Assembly: GCF_029537485.1 (NCBI RefSeq)
Contig: NZ_JARPUS010000005.1
Location: 62,001-126,000, forward strand
Length of the DNA stretch: 64,000 bases
Direction of reading: 5' to 3'
Source: Pseudomonas sp. GOM6
GTDB taxonomy: Bacteria; Pseudomonadota; Gammaproteobacteria; Pseudomonadales; Pseudomonadaceae
In this document: positions 39,912 through 47,032 of the stretch, piece after piece
How the letters are laid out: each line of letters starts with the position of its first letter
Position numbering within the stretch: position 1 is the stretch's first letter
The notes under the pieces: model-generated
Told to the model about the DNA's origin: nothing
The model's database searches: none
What the model saw: only the letters and a program-made list of their open reading frames with translations
Made by a program: the position numbers and the translations under genes

Positions 39912-40484
39912 ATGGCAATCATCACTGACGGTGAAGACTCTGCTTTAGCACTGACGATGTCACGAAAGTGGTTCTCGAAGGTGGATAAGGCGGTTTCTGC
40001 ACACCAGCGCTGTCTCAACTACTGCATCTCGGCATTCGGCGCCGGCGTAAATTCCGGGGGCGATGTCTGTTACGTGCCATCCGACCCGCGCTACTACTTG
40101 CCGACTGAGTTCTGCGATGTCGCCACGCTCTTGTGGGATGTCGGAGCGCTGTTTCTCTTCCGGCCAGATGCGGACTTCGTAGCCAACCCGTTCGTTAAGG
40201 AGCGCGTGGCCCGACTGGATGTGTTCGACAGCAGCCTGCAGTACTTCGCATCTCCTGAATCGGTGGTCACTGTGTTTGTTCCGTTCGGACGCATAGCCGC
40301 CCCCGGCATTCCAGAGCTTGATCACCGTGCCGATAAGGCCCGGCTGAAGGAGCTTTGGGAAACGATCAGGAAGGCTCTCGACACCGGGTCCCTACCAGGC
40401 GACGACGAGCTAAAAGCAACTTTTGACGCTTCTCTCGCCGATCTCGGTTCACCTGATGAAGGTGTGTTCGAGTTTTGCGGCTAA
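39912..40484 (+). CDS. Hypothetical protein with EFCG tail (190 aa)
   Basis: Unrecognised soluble protein, MAIITDGEDSALALTMSRKW. It has several Cys residues in the first half (RCLNYCISAFGAG), an aromatic beta region (YYLPTEFCDVATLLWDVGAL) and an acidic helical C-terminal part ending DEGVFEFCG, one of five FC-x tails in this region. Confidence 0.62.
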   Translation: MAIITDGEDSALALTMSRKWFSKVDKAVSAHQRCLNYCISAFGAGVNSGGDVCYVPSDPRYYLPTEFCDVATLLWDVGALFLFRPDADFVANPFVKERVARLDVFDSSLQYFASPESVVTVFVPFGRIAAPGIPELDHRADKARLKELWETIRKALDTGSLPGDDELKATFDASLADLGSPDEGVFEFCG

Positions 40485-40489
40485 CAACC

Positions 40490-40548
40490 AACCCTTGCGG
40501 GCAACCACCCCGCTCGGGGTGTGCGCTCGCCTCAACCGGAGTGCACAC
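40490..40548 (+). promoter_or_regulatory. Structured leader, short form, of the gene at 40549
   Basis: Hairpin C: CCCTTGCGGGC/CCCCGCTCGGGG. Hairpin D: GTGTGCGCTCGCCTC...GGAGTGCACAC, with CTC paired to GAG and GTGTGC to GCACAC. Confidence 0.75.
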
Positions 40549-41142
40549 ATGAAATTGATACCTGAAGGACAGTTGTTCCGAGCTTTCACTACCTTGGCGG
40601 GCCCCACTTTGCGGTGGGCCGGAACTGAAGGTATGTCGCTAAGCGAGGACACCATGGCGCGTGTTGAATGCATCATGGAAACCTTTCCGGTCAGCCCGCC
40701 GCTGAACGGACTGGAGTTCTTTTCGTTTCCACCTGGTGATCCGCGGCAGTCCGCTGTCGGCTCCGAGGGTATTGCGGTGTTCAAGGATGTCATCGGGATC
40801 GTTCACCGCAGAACGCTCAGTTCGGCGCTGGTCATCAGTGGTGACTTGAGTAGCCTTTCCTGTCTGGTCGACAAGTACGAGCACAGCGTTCTGTTTGCTC
40901 GTGCATGGCCGATCGACTCACGGGCATTCGGGGCGCTTTACTGTTTCACGCCGGTGGTGGATATGGGGGGCATGGACTTCACTGACGCTTATTCGAGCAT
41001 CGGCATGCATGGCCATCTGGCTGGCATTACTGCTGATTTCGAGTGGGCTGAGAAGGCCCTTTCAGACAGCATCTCCAATGCTTCGATGAGGCTTTCTTCC
41101 TTGGGCGAATGCGCCGAAGGTGAAGCTGAATTTTGCTGCTGA
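40549..41142 (+). CDS. Hypothetical protein with EFCC tail (197 aa)
   Basis: Unrecognised: MKLIPEGQLFRAFTTLAGPT opens an alpha/beta protein with GIAVFKDVIGIVHRRTLSSA and a Gly/Met-rich stretch (VVDMGGMDFTDAYSSIGMHG). The C-terminus GEAEFCC is an FC-x tail. It follows the EFCG protein directly, but the two do not align elsewhere. The next gene starts 11 bases after its stop. Confidence 0.62.
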   Translation: MKLIPEGQLFRAFTTLAGPTLRWAGTEGMSLSEDTMARVECIMETFPVSPPLNGLEFFSFPPGDPRQSAVGSEGIAVFKDVIGIVHRRTLSSALVISGDLSSLSCLVDKYEHSVLFARAWPIDSRAFGALYCFTPVVDMGGMDFTDAYSSIGMHGHLAGITADFEWAEKALSDSISNASMRLSSLGECAEGEAEFCC

Positions 41143-41153
41143 GGAGCCGCCAG

Positions 41154-41402
41154 ATGATCCGTATCGACTGCAAGCGCAAAGGTGAAGCGCCTCTCGTGAT
41201 TAACGCTGAGACCTTCATCCTGGCCGGTGAGAAGCTGTTTGATCAGTACCTCTCCTGGCCGGACTGCAACATGCCTGTGACTACCATGAACATCGAGGCC
41301 TGTAAGGTCGAGAAGCATGGTGATCTATACCGTCACATCGAGCTCTTTGGTCGTGAGCACGCACAAGCGATCAAAGAAGTTCGGCGAGGCGCAGGCCTCT
41401 GA
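41154..41402 (+). CDS. Small hypothetical protein (82 aa)
   Basis: MIRIDCKRKGEAPLVINAET starts an 82-residue basic protein. It has no leader of its own; GAGGAGCC 11 bases upstream overlaps the preceding stop, indicating coupling. No family recognised. A GGCGCCC-GCAA-GGGCGCC hairpin follows (41408-41425). Confidence 0.58.
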   Translation: MIRIDCKRKGEAPLVINAETFILAGEKLFDQYLSWPDCNMPVTTMNIEACKVEKHGDLYRHIELFGREHAQAIKEVRRGAGL

Positions 41403-41451
41403 CTGGTGGCGCCCGCAAGGGCGCCATTCGTCGGCGACTGGTTAAAAACTG

Positions 41452-41480
41452 TTCACTTGCCAACCTTGTCTTTGTATATT
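41452..41480 (+). promoter_or_regulatory. Candidate sigma-70 promoter upstream of nrdJ
   Basis: TTCACT, 17 bases, TATATT. A hairpin B element (AGCTGC-TT-GCAGCAC) begins within ten bases of the expected transcription start. A similar arrangement is at 46240. Confidence 0.45.
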
Positions 41481-41486
41481 TTGCGC

Positions 41487-41918
41487 CAGCTGCTTGCAGC
41501 ACTTCTTAAGCCCGTCCTGGGCCTTGCTACACCACCTCAATACCTTCTGTTCCATCGCCGCCCCGGTTGTTGCGTGATCCGCTTTCCAGCTGATGATGCG
41601 CTGTATCACCGCCTGGCCGTTACAAAGATCCATCTCTGTAAGTTCCTGCTCCGTTCGGAGCGGTGTCCCAAATTGAACCGTCCTTCGAGAAGGCCATTTC
41701 GGCAAGGCTCAGCTTTGCCGAAGTTGCTTTCCTTCTCGCGCCATGTGGCTCGGGGGAAAAGGCAGCTGCACCTTCTGCAGCACATTAAACCCACTGGGGG
41801 CTCACTCTCCCCACTGGGGAGGGGGGTCTCCTAACCCTTGAACGGGGCCACACCACGACCCCGTATTTATTCGGATTTTCGGTGTGGTCCTGTTTGATTT
41901 GCACTGGAGATACGACCC
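41487..41918 (+). promoter_or_regulatory. Long untranslated leader region of nrdJ
   Basis: I see no gene in 41403-41918. After the promoter come hairpin B, about 200 bases without a convincing frame, CGGCAA/TTGCCG (41700-41720), hairpin A (41726-41761; GCC-ATGT-GGC), hairpin B (41764-41783), hairpin C (CCCACTGGGGG/CCCCACTGGGG), then two mutually exclusive pairings: ACGGGG/CCCCGT (41842-41864) and CCACACC/GGTGTGG (41848-41887). CTGGAG lies 11 bases before ATG. Confidence 0.65.
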
Positions 41919-44795
41919 ATGAACACCAAAGTAACTTTCAACCCTGAGATCGATCTGAACCTGCCGCAAAGCATCTCTGTCGATGTGCTGATGGAGAAGT
42001 ACGCCAAAGGCGATGAGAAATCTGCAGACGAGATCTTCGTCCGTGTAGCGCGAGCTATTGCTAAGGCGGAGAAAAACCCGGCCAAGTTCGAGGCGGAATT
42101 CCTGAGCGCTCTGCGCGATGGTTTTACCCCGGCAGGTCGGATCATGTCTGCAGCAGGAACGGGCATCAATGCGACGCTCGCCAACTGTTTTGTTCAGCCA
42201 GTCGGAGATAGCTTCGCAGAGGTTTGCGAGGCCACTGGCAATCCAGGTATCTACCGCGCCCTCTGGGAGGCGGGTGAAACCATGCGTCGTGGCGGGGGCG
42301 TGGGCTACAATTTCTCGCCCATCCGGCCGAAGAACAGTCTCGTCAAAGGCACACAGTCCTACGCAAGTGGGCCGGTGAGCTTCATGCACGTGTTCGACAA
42401 GTCCTGCGCTACCGTAGAGTCGGCAGGAAGCCGCCGCGGCGCCCAGATGGGTGTGCTCGACGTGTCCCACCCGGACATTCGCGAGTTCATCCGTGCCAAG
42501 CGCACTTCTGGCAGCCTCACCAATTTCAACGTGTCCGTAGGCGTCAGTGACGCTTTCATGGGGGCGGTAGAAAAAGGTGAGAGCTTTAAGCTCGTCCACA
42601 AGGCGACACCGTCTCAGATGCAAATCGACAACGGTGCTTACCAAGAGGGCGATGTCTGGGTCTATGAAGTGGTTGATGCGGTTGAGCTGTACCGTGAAAT
42701 CATGGAGTTGACCTACGACTATGCTGAGCCAGGTGTTCTGTTTCTTGATAGAATGAACACGGAAAACAATCTCAGTAGCATCGGGGAATTACTCGCAACA
42801 ACTAACCCGTGTGGAGAGCAACCCCTTCCGGCGTACGGTTGCTGTGACCTCGGATCGGTGAACCTCGCCCGCATGGTGAAGAACGTTTTCACCGCAGAAG
42901 CCCAGATTGATTGGGCGCTGCTGAAGCGTCTCGTAACCACTGCTGTGCGTATGCTCGATAACGTCTTGGACATCACGTTCTGGCCGTTGGAGAAGCAGCG
43001 CATCGAGGCCATGAACAAGCGCCGCATTGGTCTGGGCTTCACCGGCCTGGGTAATGCCCTGATCTTCCATTGCATCAAGTACAACTCTGAAGAGGGGCGT
43101 GCAAAGGCTGTGGAGATTCAGGAGTTCATGCGTGACAACGCCTATCGTGCTTCCATCGAGTTGGCAAAGGAGAAGGGTGCTTTCCCGCTCTTCGATGCTG
43201 ACAAGTACCTGCAGTCGCCGTTTATTCAGCGTCTGCCGGAGGACATCAAGGCTGACATCCGCAAGTACGGCATTCGTAACTCCCACGTCCTGTCGATCGC
43301 CCCGACCGGGACACTGTCGCTGGCGTTCTGTGACAACAGCTCCAACGGGGTGGAGCCGGCGTTCACCTGGTCTTACCCGCGCAACAAACGTATGCCGGAT
43401 GGCAGTACTGCCACCTACAGCGTGATGGATCACGCGTACCGTGTGTGGCTGGCTAATGGTGGTTCGGCAGATGCATTGCCGGATTACTTTGTCAGCGCCC
43501 TGGAGATGTCTGCCCAGGACCACATGGCCATGCTGCAGGTACTGCAGCCATACGTGGACACTTCGATCTCTAAGACCGTGAACGTGCCGGAGGATTATCC
43601 TTTCGAGCAGTTCCAGGACCTCTACATGCTTGCATGGAAAGGCGGTCTGAAGGGGCTTGCAACCTACCGTCCGAGCGCTGTGCGCGGTGCGGTTCTGGTG
43701 GCTCCCACCGAGGCGAAGAAAGAAGAAAAGCCTGACTTCGATGACACCGATCCGGATCGTCGCGTCAAGCTGGACAAGCTGCCTGAGCCTGCTCTGGCCA
43801 GTCTTCGTTGGAACAAGCGTCCGGCTCTGCCGGGTGGTAATCCGTCGTGGACCTACATGGTCAAACGTCCGGATGGCCATGACTTCGCCGTTATGGTGGG
43901 GCACGTTGAAAGCGTCAGTGGCAGCAAGCCGCAGATGCTGGAAGTCTGGGTCAATGGTTCTGATGCGCCTCGCGGTCTGGGGGCAATCGCCAAGAGCCTG
44001 AGCATGGACATGCGTAGTGAGGACACCACCTGGCTGAAAGCCAAGTTGGAATCCCTGCAGCGTGTGTCCGGGGAAGATGGTTTCGAAATGCCGTGTCCGT
44101 TTGACGGTTCGGTAAAGTACATGCCATCCAGTGTTGCCGCCCTGGCGACCGTTGTTAAGGCGCGTTGCGAGCAGTTGGGGATTTTCGAAGGTGAGAGCGC
44201 AAGCCCGATCCACGATGCCCTGATGAGCCCGAAAGAGCCGAAAACTGGCGCTGACGGCACCATGTCCTGGGCTGTTGATGTAACCAACCCGGCCACTGGT
44301 GATGACCTGTGCCTGTTCCTCAAGGAGCTGGTGCTGCCCGATGGTACCCGTCGCCCGTACTCTGTATGGCTGGCTGGTTCCTACCCGCGGGTGCTCGATG
44401 GTCTGTGCAAGAGCCTGTCGTTTGACATGCGAGTCGTCGACCCAGCTTGGGTAGGCGCCAAGCTCCGTCAAATTGCGGACTTCAGCGAAGTGCGTGGTGA
44501 CTTCTTCGGCAAGGTGCCTGGCTCTGAGAAGAGCGAAAACCAGCCGTCGACCATCGCATACATCGCCAAGCTGATCCTACATCGCTATCAGATGCTGGGT
44601 GTGCTTGATGCCGAGGGTCAGCCTGTCCAGGAGCTTGGGTTCTTCTACAAGGAGAGCACTGAAGCTGCCGGCCAGGAGCCACAACTGTTGGAAATGAAGG
44701 GCAGTCTGTGCGGTGAGTGCAACAAGCTCGCCGTGATCCGCAAGGATGGCTGTAACTTCTGCACTGCATGCGGTGCAACTGGCAGCTGCGGTTAA
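41919..44795 (+). CDS. nrdJ: Class II (adenosylcobalamin-dependent) ribonucleotide reductase
   Basis: NrdJ reduces ribonucleotides to deoxyribonucleotides using a cobalamin-generated radical, without oxygen. The 958-residue protein has the class II catalytic barrel: GGGVGYNFSPIRPKNSLVKG, CATVESAGSRRGAQMGVLDV, the finger-loop NPCGEQPL at 296-303 (Cys298, Glu300), and SIAPTGTLSLAFCDNSSNGV. Two repeated-looking C-terminal modules (about 620-730 and 760-870) follow, then a Cys-rich end (CGECNKLAV, CNFCTACGATGSCG) that can carry the redox-active thiols and a zinc ribbon. It would supply dNTPs during plasmid entry or replication. It carries the longest leader in the window. Confidence 0.93.
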   Translation: MNTKVTFNPEIDLNLPQSISVDVLMEKYAKGDEKSADEIFVRVARAIAKAEKNPAKFEAEFLSALRDGFTPAGRIMSAAGTGINATLANCFVQPVGDSFAEVCEATGNPGIYRALWEAGETMRRGGGVGYNFSPIRPKNSLVKGTQSYASGPVSFMHVFDKSCATVESAGSRRGAQMGVLDVSHPDIREFIRAKRTSGSLTNFNVSVGVSDAFMGAVEKGESFKLVHKATPSQMQIDNGAYQEGDVWVYEVVDAVELYREIMELTYDYAEPGVLFLDRMNTENNLSSIGELLATTNPCGEQPLPAYGCCDLGSVNLARMVKNVFTAEAQIDWALLKRLVTTAVRMLDNVLDITFWPLEKQRIEAMNKRRIGLGFTGLGNALIFHCIKYNSEEGRAKAVEIQEFMRDNAYRASIELAKEKGAFPLFDADKYLQSPFIQRLPEDIKADIRKYGIRNSHVLSIAPTGTLSLAFCDNSSNGVEPAFTWSYPRNKRMPDGSTATYSVMDHAYRVWLANGGSADALPDYFVSALEMSAQDHMAMLQVLQPYVDTSISKTVNVPEDYPFEQFQDLYMLAWKGGLKGLATYRPSAVRGAVLVAPTEAKKEEKPDFDDTDPDRRVKLDKLPEPALASLRWNKRPALPGGNPSWTYMVKRPDGHDFAVMVGHVESVSGSKPQMLEVWVNGSDAPRGLGAIAKSLSMDMRSEDTTWLKAKLESLQRVSGEDGFEMPCPFDGSVKYMPSSVAALATVVKARCEQLGIFEGESASPIHDALMSPKEPKTGADGTMSWAVDVTNPATGDDLCLFLKELVLPDGTRRPYSVWLAGSYPRVLDGLCKSLSFDMRVVDPAWVGAKLRQIADFSEVRGDFFGKVPGSEKSENQPSTIAYIAKLILHRYQMLGVLDAEGQPVQELGFFYKESTEAAGQEPQLLEMKGSLCGECNKLAVIRKDGCNFCTACGATGSCG

Positions 44796-44800
44796 AAAAT

Positions 44801-44828
44801 TGGGCAGGGGGGATTTCCCCCTCTGCCC
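44801..44828 (+). terminator. Terminator of nrdJ
   Basis: TGGGCAGGGGG-ATTT-CCCCCTCTGCCCA (one bulge), followed by CCTTCTTT, six bases after the stop. Confidence 0.65.
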
Positions 44829-44880
44829 ACCTTCTTTAAACTCAGAGTCGATTTCGTAAAGGGATGCCCTTTACCAAGTT

Positions 44881-45043
44881 GATTCCCTTTCTCTTCAAGG
44901 GGAGGGCAGTGCAGCTAAGCACTCTCTTAGCACTCATGCGCATCCTGCGCCGGCCGTATGGCCATCCAGGCACTAGCAATAGTGCATTCAACCCAGTCGG
45001 GGCTTTCCCGACCGGGCGAGCCTCATCCCATCCGGAGGCTCTT
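44881..45043 (+). promoter_or_regulatory. Structured leader, long form, of the gene at 45044
   Basis: Hairpin CCCTTT-CTCTTC-AAGGGG, hairpin B (44913-44933; AGCTAAG...CTTAGCAC), GCGCA/TGCGC, GCACTA-GCAA-TAGTGC, hairpin C (CCCAGTCGGGGC/CCCGACCGGG) and hairpin D (GCCTCATCCCATCCGGAGGC). Confidence 0.7.
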
Positions 45044-45295
45044 ATGAAAACCACCAAACTCTCTACCGGTACCGATTCTCGCCAGGCGTTTCTCGCTGCT
45101 TGCGCCGACAATCGTGGAAAGCTCCATCAGGCCATCAAGGATGGTTTCAGTTATGTCATTCGCCTGAGGGATGAGTACCTGCTCTTCAAGTCGCAGTCCG
45201 AAATGGATTCTGTACTTGTCGCTGCAGGGGATTGTATGGGGGCGCAGCCGGCCCATGGCTCGCTCACCCATCACAATGTCTGCTGGTACGTCTGA
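45044..45295 (+). CDS. Small hypothetical protein (83 aa)
   Basis: MKTTKLSTGTDSRQAFLAAC begins an 83-residue protein with a central FSYVIRLRDEYLLFKSQSEM and a His-rich end (AHGSLTHHNVCWYV). No family recognised; GGAGG eight bases upstream. Confidence 0.55.
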   Translation: MKTTKLSTGTDSRQAFLAACADNRGKLHQAIKDGFSYVIRLRDEYLLFKSQSEMDSVLVAAGDCMGAQPAHGSLTHHNVCWYV

Positions 45296-45358
45296 TCGCT
45301 TGTTCGTGGTTCGATGCTGGTCGCCAGGCCCGCATCATGGCCCGATGGCCATCACAAG

Positions 45359-45474
45359 TTTCCCGCGCCAGGTGTGATCCTGGTACGTGAAAGTCAGCTG
45401 CTACTTATGCAGCACAACACAACCCTATCGGGGCTAACCCCGATATGGGGGAGGCCTCCATCTTCGGAGGTTCC
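45359..45474 (+). promoter_or_regulatory. Structured leader, long form, of the gene at 45475
   Basis: Hairpin A (45359-45393): TTTCCCGCG-CCAGG-TGTGAT-CCTGG-ACGTGAAAG. Hairpin B (45396-45415): AGCTGC...GCAGCAC. Hairpin C: CCCTATCGGGGC/CCCCGATATGGGG. Hairpin D: GCCTCC-ATCTTC-GGAGGT. Confidence 0.8.
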
Positions 45475-45786
45475 ATGCATATTCAAACTCGTCTTCACCT
45501 ATGCGGTATGGACTCTACAGCGCAGGCAATTGCCTTTCGTTCGGAGCGTCTCAGTCGTGTGGGCGTTGATGTCAGCGATGTTGGTCTGCTGACACACGAA
45601 GAGCGGGCAAAGCTTGAGCGTTTTGAGAGCCAAGCCCGTTCGGTAAAAGGCGTGAAGACTCGTGCTGAGTTGGAGGAGTTCGAGCGTTTGACGGTGCTGC
45701 TGGCCCGTCTTACGACCGAGTCCCTCTCCTGGCTTCGCGGTCTTTCGCTGGATCGTCTCCGTCAAATGATGGAGCGTTTTGAGTAA
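45475..45786 (+). CDS. Coiled-coil hypothetical protein (103 aa)
   Basis: MHIQTRLHLCGMDSTAQAIA precedes a long, charged helix (LTHEERAKLERFESQARSVK and TRAELEEFERLTVLLARLTT), probably a coiled coil. No family recognised. Confidence 0.58.
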   Translation: MHIQTRLHLCGMDSTAQAIAFRSERLSRVGVDVSDVGLLTHEERAKLERFESQARSVKGVKTRAELEEFERLTVLLARLTTESLSWLRGLSLDRLRQMMERFE

Positions 45787-45787
45787 C

Positions 45788-45853
45788 AACCCATTGGGGG
45801 TCAGAAGCCCCTTTTGGGGCTTCTGGCCTCCGCAAACCTGGAGGTACAAAGCA
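45788..45853 (+). promoter_or_regulatory. Structured leader, short form, of the gene at 45854
   Basis: CAGAAGCCCC-TTTT-GGGGCTTCTG gives a perfect 10-bp stem that competes with the usual hairpin C pairing (CCCATTGGGGG/CCCCTTTTGGGG). Hairpin D: GGCCTCCG...TGGAGGT. Confidence 0.75.
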
Positions 45854-46207
45854 ATGAATAACATCCGTCTGCAAGACGTGGATCCGCGAATCCTGATGTC
45901 TCATTTCGAAGAGCAAATTCGTGTCCGCCGGCAGAAACTTCAGCTGGAAGGCATGCAGGGTATTCAGGACATACAGCTGCTCGATGTGGCTGATCGTCCG
46001 ACCTACCTGATGTGTCTCGCGGCAATCAAAGCGTTCAAGAGCCTGCACGGCCAACTGGGTATCAACACGCTTGCCGACATGGCCGAGCACATCCAGTTGG
46101 TTGAGCTTCTGTCTGCAACCCAGTCGGAAGTACTGCCAGGTGAACTGCGTACATTCAGTCTCGATCTGTTGCGCTCGATGCGTGACGGTCAGGCTGTCGC
46201 TGCCTGA
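45854..46207 (+). CDS. Helical hypothetical protein (117 aa)
   Basis: MNNIRLQDVDPRILMSHFEE starts an all-helical 117-residue protein (IQDIQLLDVADRPTYLMCLA; DMAEHIQLVELLSATQSEVL). No family recognised. The stem CCTGGAGGGG-CTTCGT-CCCCTCCAGG (46213-46238) follows the stop and probably terminates the cluster. Confidence 0.58.
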   Translation: MNNIRLQDVDPRILMSHFEEQIRVRRQKLQLEGMQGIQDIQLLDVADRPTYLMCLAAIKAFKSLHGQLGINTLADMAEHIQLVELLSATQSEVLPGELRTFSLDLLRSMRDGQAVAA

Positions 46208-46239
46208 AAAAACCTGGAGGGGCTTCGTCCCCTCCAGGC

Positions 46240-46268
46240 TTCTCACCTGCAAGGGCTTTTGATATATT
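46240..46268 (+). promoter_or_regulatory. Candidate sigma-70 promoter
   Basis: TTCTCA, 17 bases, TATATT. A hairpin B element (CAGCTG...CAGCAC) starts about seven bases after the -10 hexamer, as at 41452. Confidence 0.4.
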
Positions 46269-46273
46269 CAAGT

Positions 46274-46471
46274 CAGCTGGTTTCACAGCACTTCTCAGCA
46301 GTCCCCCTGCACCCGCTACACCAATCTCCTCATAAAGCGTTTTCGGAAAAGATACTTTTCCAAAGGCGAATTCTCACTTGATGCATGCGCATCAGGAGAA
46401 CACGTCAGCTGCGGCGTCTTTCTGCAGCAATCCCTCAAACCTTCTCGCATAAGCGTCCAAGGAGAACCATC
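46274..46471 (+). promoter_or_regulatory. Untranslated region with two hairpin B elements before the 15-codon ORF
   Basis: Hairpin B (46274-46292), palindrome GGAAAAG-ATA-CTTTTCC (46345-46361), hairpin A (46370-46401; TTCTC...TTGATGC-ATGC-GCATCAG-GAGAA), hairpin B (46408-46428; AGCTGC...CTGCAGCA), and AAGGAG before ATG 46472. The usual hairpin C is absent. Confidence 0.55.
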
Positions 46472-46519
46472 ATGGTTGAACTCATCCTCAACATCATCAT
46501 CGACATCCTTTTCTCCTAA
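46472..46519 (+). CDS. Candidate 15-residue hydrophobic micropeptide
   Basis: MVELILNIIIDILFS is encoded seven bases after a strong AAGGAG that itself follows hairpins A and B. Everything but the coding length resembles other genes of the region. Such a short hydrophobic peptide could be membrane-active or a leader peptide; the next feature downstream is a CCCCAAGCC/TTTGGGG hairpin. I include it because the ribosome-binding site otherwise has no gene. Confidence 0.4.
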   Translation: MVELILNIIIDILFS

Positions 46520-46648
46520 TGGGGAGCGGTGTCACGCCAGCCCCAAGCCTTGGTTTGGGGGTTCTTGATCTTCGGATCCATCAGGTGCGTTTAAACAGGC
46601 AAGAGTGAAGTCGGTGCCATCTGGCCCGGCTTCATTCGAGTCCTTTGA

Positions 46649-46796
46649 CCAATGGCTCACCATTGGCCAGAGGATTCTTGAAGTCATCGTGTGATGGCTT
46701 CTCGATAGGCAGCTGCACCTTCTGCAGCACATCAAAACCCTGCGGGCTCTTATCCCCGCCAGGGGTGGGGTCCGCCGTAACTCGGAGGTACCTCAC
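46649..46796 (+). promoter_or_regulatory. Structured leader, long form, of the gene at 46797
   Basis: CCAATGG-CTCA-CCATTGG, hairpin A (46674-46709; GTCATC-GTGT-GATGGC), hairpin B (46711-46730; GCTGCA-CCTTC-TGCAGC then AC, same as at 41764), hairpin C (CCCTGCGGGC/CCCCGCCAGGGG) and hairpin D (GGTCCGCC...CGGAGGTACC). Upstream, 46520-46648 holds hairpins CCCCAAGCC/TTTGGGG and GAAGTCGG/CCGGCTTC but no gene. Confidence 0.72.
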
Positions 46797-46928
46797 ATGA
46801 ACTTTGCTTGCTTCAACATTTGGACTGCTCAGCCTGTAGGGCGCGGCTACTTCATCTGCGATGGCTACCTGGTGAAAACCAGCGGCGGCGTGGTGAAAGC
46901 TGTTACCTCGCGGTGCTTTCCCGTATGA
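46797..46928 (+). CDS. Micro-protein (43 aa) at the head of a three-gene chain
   Basis: MNFACFNIWTAQPVGRGYFI followed by CDGYLVKTSGGVVKAVTSRC and a short end. It follows a complete long-form leader with CGGAGG seven bases upstream. Its last codons overlap the ATG of the next frame (ATGA), which in turn overlaps the third. The overlap chain supports all three. Function unknown. Confidence 0.6.
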   Translation: MNFACFNIWTAQPVGRGYFICDGYLVKTSGGVVKAVTSRCFPV

Positions 46929-47032
46929 GTTCGCATCAGAACAAGGCTCCTCGTGAGATGAGTGATGATGAGTTCATTGCTCTGATGGGCGCTTCGATTC
47001 CTACGCCGCCGGCGAAAGGAGGCTCGAAGTGA
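46925..47032 (+). CDS. Micro-protein (35 aa), translationally coupled
   Basis: MSSHQNKAPREMSDDEFIAL with a Pro/Lys-rich end (MGASIPTPPAKGGSK). The ATG overlaps the upstream TGA and its own TGA overlaps the following GTG, so it would be made only by reinitiation or coupling. No family recognised. Confidence 0.5.
   Translation: MSSHQNKAPREMSDDEFIALMGASIPTPPAKGGSK

Noticed and set aside
41406..41834. 142-codon plus-strand frame upstream of nrdJ
   Set aside because: It runs through a probable promoter, hairpins A, B and C, with abnormal composition (Leu/Arg/Pro) and no ribosome-binding site; I treat the region as untranslated leader.
41842..41918. Cobalamin riboswitch before nrdJ
   Set aside because: No B12-box-like conserved core could be found; only alternative pairings are visible.
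42789..44471. 560-codon minus-strand open frame opposite nrdJ
   Set aside because: It is the antisense shadow of a strongly conserved class II reductase; its translation is Arg/His/Leu-rich with no domain and no ribosome-binding site.
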